64,000 nucleotides of DNA from assembly GCF_037975245.1 (NCBI RefSeq), contig NC_092580.1, positions 16,442,001 to 16,506,000 on the forward strand, read 5' to 3'. Positions 60,351 to 64,000 of this stretch are shown piece after piece (the first letter of the stretch is position 1; every line of letters begins with the position of its first letter). Made by a program: the position numbers and the translations under genes. The notes beneath the pieces are model-generated. The model ran no database searches and was not told where the DNA came from. It worked only from the letters and a program-made list of their open reading frames with translations. This stretch comes from Apostichopus japonicus. Lineage: Eukaryota; Echinodermata; Holothuroidea; Aspidochirotida; Stichopodidae.

Positions 60351-61435
60351 CAGTGGCGGCGGAACCGGGGGGGCTTGGGGGGGCTCAGCCCCCCCAATAA
60401 AAAAGTTGAGGGGGCAATGCATGATAAGCCCCCCCAATATTTACCAAGGCTCCGAAACGTGCATCTGCCCATTTTTCAATGCATACTTGTCGATCTGTCC
60501 GATGCACATCTATACTCTATAGGTGTAATAATTTTAGTAATTGCTGGGGGACCCTCGGCCCGTCCCCTGGCTATATACCACATTGTCACCCCAACCGCGT
60601 CTTCACGCGGTTGGGAAGCAGTGAAAAGTGGAAGCAGTGAGTGAGAGTACCGGTAAGCGTAACACAACTTCGTCTTAGGCCAATGACTTGCCTCATTTCA
60701 GCCAGTTCTCCAACATCCCCTTACTTAGTGGCGGAGCGTCCATATATACAGTCAGGGGGCGGATGCCCCCCCCCCTGACAGACTCAAATGGACTGCTGGC
60801 GCCCTTTTCAGCTTTTCACTACTTTTTACTTATTCGCGATTTTTGACTATTTTATTGCACTCTCATATACCTATTGACATTTGTCATATTCTGTTGGTTT
60901 AATTTTCCGACAAAATGGCGACGACACCTATTTATTCTCCGTTTATCTGCAAATTAGCAAGGCCCCGGAAAGGGTCATTTCCTGCAATCTAGGAGTATCT
61001 TTACTCAAAAATTGTCTGTACGCTCCGCGCCAACCTGTGGTGGCGCTCCGCTTAGTGTCGAAAGCGCCCCTACAGACCATTCTTGCCCTCCCTGACCAAT
61101 ACTCTAGCTCCGCCACTGCCCTTACTACACTCAAAAACATCTTTGCGAGTACACTACGAGTAATAGCTAGTCTCTTAAAAAACCATCGAATATACAAATT
61201 ACAATGTTTTTACAGACTTTTACGTGCAATCTGAGAAATTGCAGGCTTGAGACCCATATTTTAGGGCTGGGTATTCGCAGCATAAAACACTCGGAAAGTG
61301 CCGTTTCCGGCCATCTGGGGGTTTGAAAAAACCCAAAATTTTCATGTACGCTCCGCGCCAACCGATGTTGGCGCTCCACTTAGATAGTCTCCACACATTA
61401 GCCCCCCCAATAATTTTTCCGTTCCGCCGCGCCTG
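60351..61435. mobile_element. non-autonomous hAT element, 1085 bp
   Basis: The termini are CAGTGGCGGCGGAACCGG (left) and, read inward from 61435, CAGGCGCGGCGGAACGG. The 8-bp CCCAAGAC is present on both sides (60343-60350 and 61436-61443) and only once at the orthologous empty site (53084-53091). An 8-bp target duplication and CAG...CTG ends define hAT elements. G-runs and C-runs near the ends (GGGGGGCTCAGCCCCCC) form a terminal hairpin. There is no transposase. Confidence 0.95.
60726..61118. mobile_element. nested hAT MITE, 393 bp
   Basis: It begins TAGTGGCGGAGCGTCC and ends GCTCCGCCACTG, flanked by the 8-bp duplication CCCTTACT (60718-60725 and 61119-61126). It sits inside the 1085-bp element, so it landed either before or after that element moved. 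It shares a TGTACGCTCCGCGCCAACC motif with its host element (about 61017 and 61346). Confidence 0.9.
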
Positions 61436-61443
61436 CCCAAGAC

Positions 61444-64000
61444 ATGCATTAATAGTGTACCAACATCTGTACTGAGACACAAGGTGGTACACCTTGGGTA
61501 CTGAAGCATAAAGTGGGCAGCCAGTCAACAGGGGGCTAAGGTACACCCCGTGTACTGAAGCATACAGAGGGCAACCAGTCTGCAGGGTGCTAAGGTACAT
61601 CTTGGGTACTGAAGAATACAGGAGGTAACCAGTCTACAAGGCCTGTGCTAAGGTACACCCTGTGTATTGAAGCATACAGGGGGCCACCGGTCTACAGGTT
61701 GCTAAGATGCATCCGGTGGACCGGTGTACTTCAGCAGACAGGGGGCAACCAGTCAACAGGGGACTAAGAAACACCCTGTGTACTGAAGCATACAGAGGGC
61801 AACCAGTCTGCAGGGTGCAAAAGTACACCTAGTGTACTGAAGCAAACAGGGGGCAACCAGTTTACAGGTGCTAAGGTACACCAGGTGTACTGTAGCATAC
61901 AGGGGTCAACCAATCCACAGGGTGCTAAGGTACACCCAGTGTACTGAAGCATGTAGGAGGCCACCGGTCTAGAATACAGGGGGAAACCATGCAGTCTACA
62001 GGGGGCTAAGGTAAACCCAGTTTAGTGAAGCATACAGGGGGCCACTGTTTTACAGGGTATTAAGGTACACCCTATGCACTGAAGCATACAGGGGGCAACC
62101 AGTCAACAGCGTGCTAAGGTACACCCAGTGTTCTGAAGCATACAGGGGGTGACAGGTCTGGCAGACAGGGGGAAAACAGTCTAAAAAATGCGAAGCTACA
62201 CCCAGTTTAGTGAAGAATACAGGAGGCCACAGGTTTACAGGGTATTAAGTTACACCTTGTGTACTGGAGCAGACAGGGGGTAACCAGGATACAGCGTGCA
62301 AAGGTACACCTTGTGTACAGAAGCATACAGTGGGCAACCAATCTACAGGGACCTAAAGTGCACCCAGTGTCCTGAAGCATACAGGGGGCAATCAGTCTAA
62401 AGGGTGCTAAGCATAAAGGGGTAACCAGTCTACAGGGTGCAAAAGTACACCTTGTGTACTGAAGCATACAGGGGGCAACCAGTCTAAAGGGTGCTAAGCA
62501 TAAAGGGGTAACCAGTCTACAGGGTGCAAAAGTACACCTTGTGTACTGAAGCATACAGGGGGCAACCAGTCTAAAGAGTGCTAAGCATAAAGGGGTAACC
62601 AGTCTACAGGGTGCAAAAGTACACCTTGTGTACTGAAGCATACAGGGGGCCAACGGTCTAGAATACAGGGGAAAACCAGTCTACAGGGGGCTAAGGTACA
62701 CCCAGTTAAGTGAAGCAAACAGGAGGCCAACGTTTTACAGGGTATTAAGGTTCACCCTGTGCACTGAAGCATACAAGGGGAAACGAGTCTACAGGGTGCT
62801 AAGGTACACCCAGTATACTGAAGCATACAGAGGGCAACTAGTCTACAGAGTGCTAAGGTACACCCAGTTTTCTGAAGCATACAGGGGGCAACCGGTCTAG
62901 CAGACAGGGGGCAACCAGTCTACAGAATTAAAAGAGACACCCAGTTTAGTGTAGCATACAGAGAGCCACAGGTTTACAGGGTATTAAGGTACACCCTGTG
63001 CACTGAAGCATACAGGGGGCAACCAGTTTACAGGGTGCTAAGGTACACCCGGTGTACTGTAGCATAAAGGGGGCAACCAGTCTACAGGGTGCAAAAGTAC
63101 ACCTTGTGTACTGAAGTATACAGGGGGCCAACGGTCTAGAATACTGGGGGCAACCAGTCTACAGGGTGCTAAGGCTCACCCAGTATACTGAAGCATACAG
63201 AGGGCAACCAGTCTACAGGGAGCAAAAGTACACCTTGTGTACTGAAGTATACAGGGGGCCAACGGTCTAGAATACAGGGGGCAACCAGTCTACAGGGTGC
63301 TAAGGCTCACCCAGTATACTGAAGCATACAAAGGGCAACCAGTCTACATAGTGCAAAGGGACACTCAGTGTTCTGAAGCATACAGGGGCAACCGGTCTAG
63401 CAAACAGGGGGCAACCTGTCTACAGAATTAAAAGAGACACCCAGTGTAGTGAAGCATACAGGGGGCCACAGGTTTACAGGGTATTAAGGTACACCCTGTG
63501 CACTGAAGCATACAGGGGAAAACCAGTCTATAGGGTGCTAATGAAAACCTGGTGTTGATGAAGCATTTAGGGGTCAACCGGTCCACAGGGTGCTAAGGTA
63601 CACCCAGTGTACTGAAGCATATAGGGGGCCACCGGCCTAGCCTACAGGGGGCAATCAATCTGCAGGGTGCCAAGGTACACCCAGTGTCCTGAAGCATACA
63701 GGGGGCAACCAGTCTAAAGGGTGCTAAGGTACACCTTGTGTACTGAAACATGAATGGGGTAACTATTCTACAGGTCCATTCAAAAGTACACCTTGTGTAC
63801 TGAAGCATCGAGGGGGCAACCAGTCTACAGTGTGCTAAGGTACACATTGTGTACTGAAGCATACAGGGGGTAACAGCAGTCTAAAGGGTGCTAAGGTACA
63901 CCTTGTGTACTGAAACATGAATGGGGTAACTATTCTACAGGTCCATTTAAAAGTACACCTTTTGTACTGAAGCATTGAGGGGGCAACCAGTCTACAGGGT
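61444..64000. repeat. 54-bp satellite array 2 (continues past window)
   Basis: Same satellite as 53104-57285, resuming with ATGCATTAATAGTGTACC. It has its own local amplifications: an 89-bp unit three times (about 62408, 62497 and 62586), and a ~120-bp unit twice at about 63105-63340 (CCAACGGTCTAGAATAC). The minus-strand 148-codon frame at 62207-62653 is a run of the 18-residue repeat. Confidence 0.95.

Overview
This window is eukaryotic, animal-type DNA: AT-rich, with long introns flanked by GT/AG sites, cut-and-paste transposon remnants, SINE-like sequences and large tandem arrays. A conserved multi-exon MSRB3-like methionine-R-sulfoxide reductase gene, hAT and TTAA-target DNA transposons, and a tRNA-type SINE fit a marine invertebrate, perhaps an echinoderm. 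That placement is a low-confidence inference from sequence style. No bacterial operons, rRNA genes or CRISPR arrays are visible.

Layout. 1-10.29 kb: intergenic DNA with small tandem duplications, a decayed coding-like stretch on the minus strand (2.7-3.5 kb), a 1.76-kb TTAA-flanked transposon carrying a frameshifted THAP domain (3.71-5.47 kb), and a 0.6-kb TTAA-flanked MITE (7.65-8.27 kb). 10.29-25.47 kb: the only convincing protein-coding gene, six coding exons on the plus strand giving a 160-residue MsrB. Its introns hold a G-rich minisatellite (15.1-15.7 kb) and an inverted pair of hammerhead-like motifs (20.9 kb). 25.5-33.2 kb: a 54-bp minisatellite with higher-order structure just 3' of the gene, then mostly unrecognised DNA with a tRNA-type SINE (30.66 kb) and two tandem copies of a small structured repeat, one with an almost intact U2 snRNA 5' head (32.4-32.8 kb).

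34-64 kb is almost entirely tandem arrays: an ~857-bp repeat (34.0-41.4 kb), GGTGG/CAACAA blocks (42.0-43.2 kb), a TTTGTTCGATG array (43.2-44.6 kb), a short G-rich array (44.6-44.8 kb), a 17-bp minisatellite inside ~130-300-bp higher-order modules (44.8-49.2 kb), then a ~10-kb segmental duplication. Each half of the duplication is [exon-like relic modules + ~2.5-3.2 kb low-copy DNA + 54-bp satellite]; the first copy is 49.2-57.3 kb and the second runs from 57.3 kb past the window end. The second copy was later hit by a hAT element (60351-61435), itself containing another hAT element (60726-61118). The first copy keeps the empty site.

A recurring theme is that several unrelated-looking arrays are built as exon-like/intron-like modules: purine- or CCA-rich segments next to AT-rich spacers ending in a branch-point-like motif, a pyrimidine tract and CAG/TAG. 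This is the most unusual feature of the window. The long reading frames inside the arrays are explained by stop-free repeat units and are not annotated as genes.
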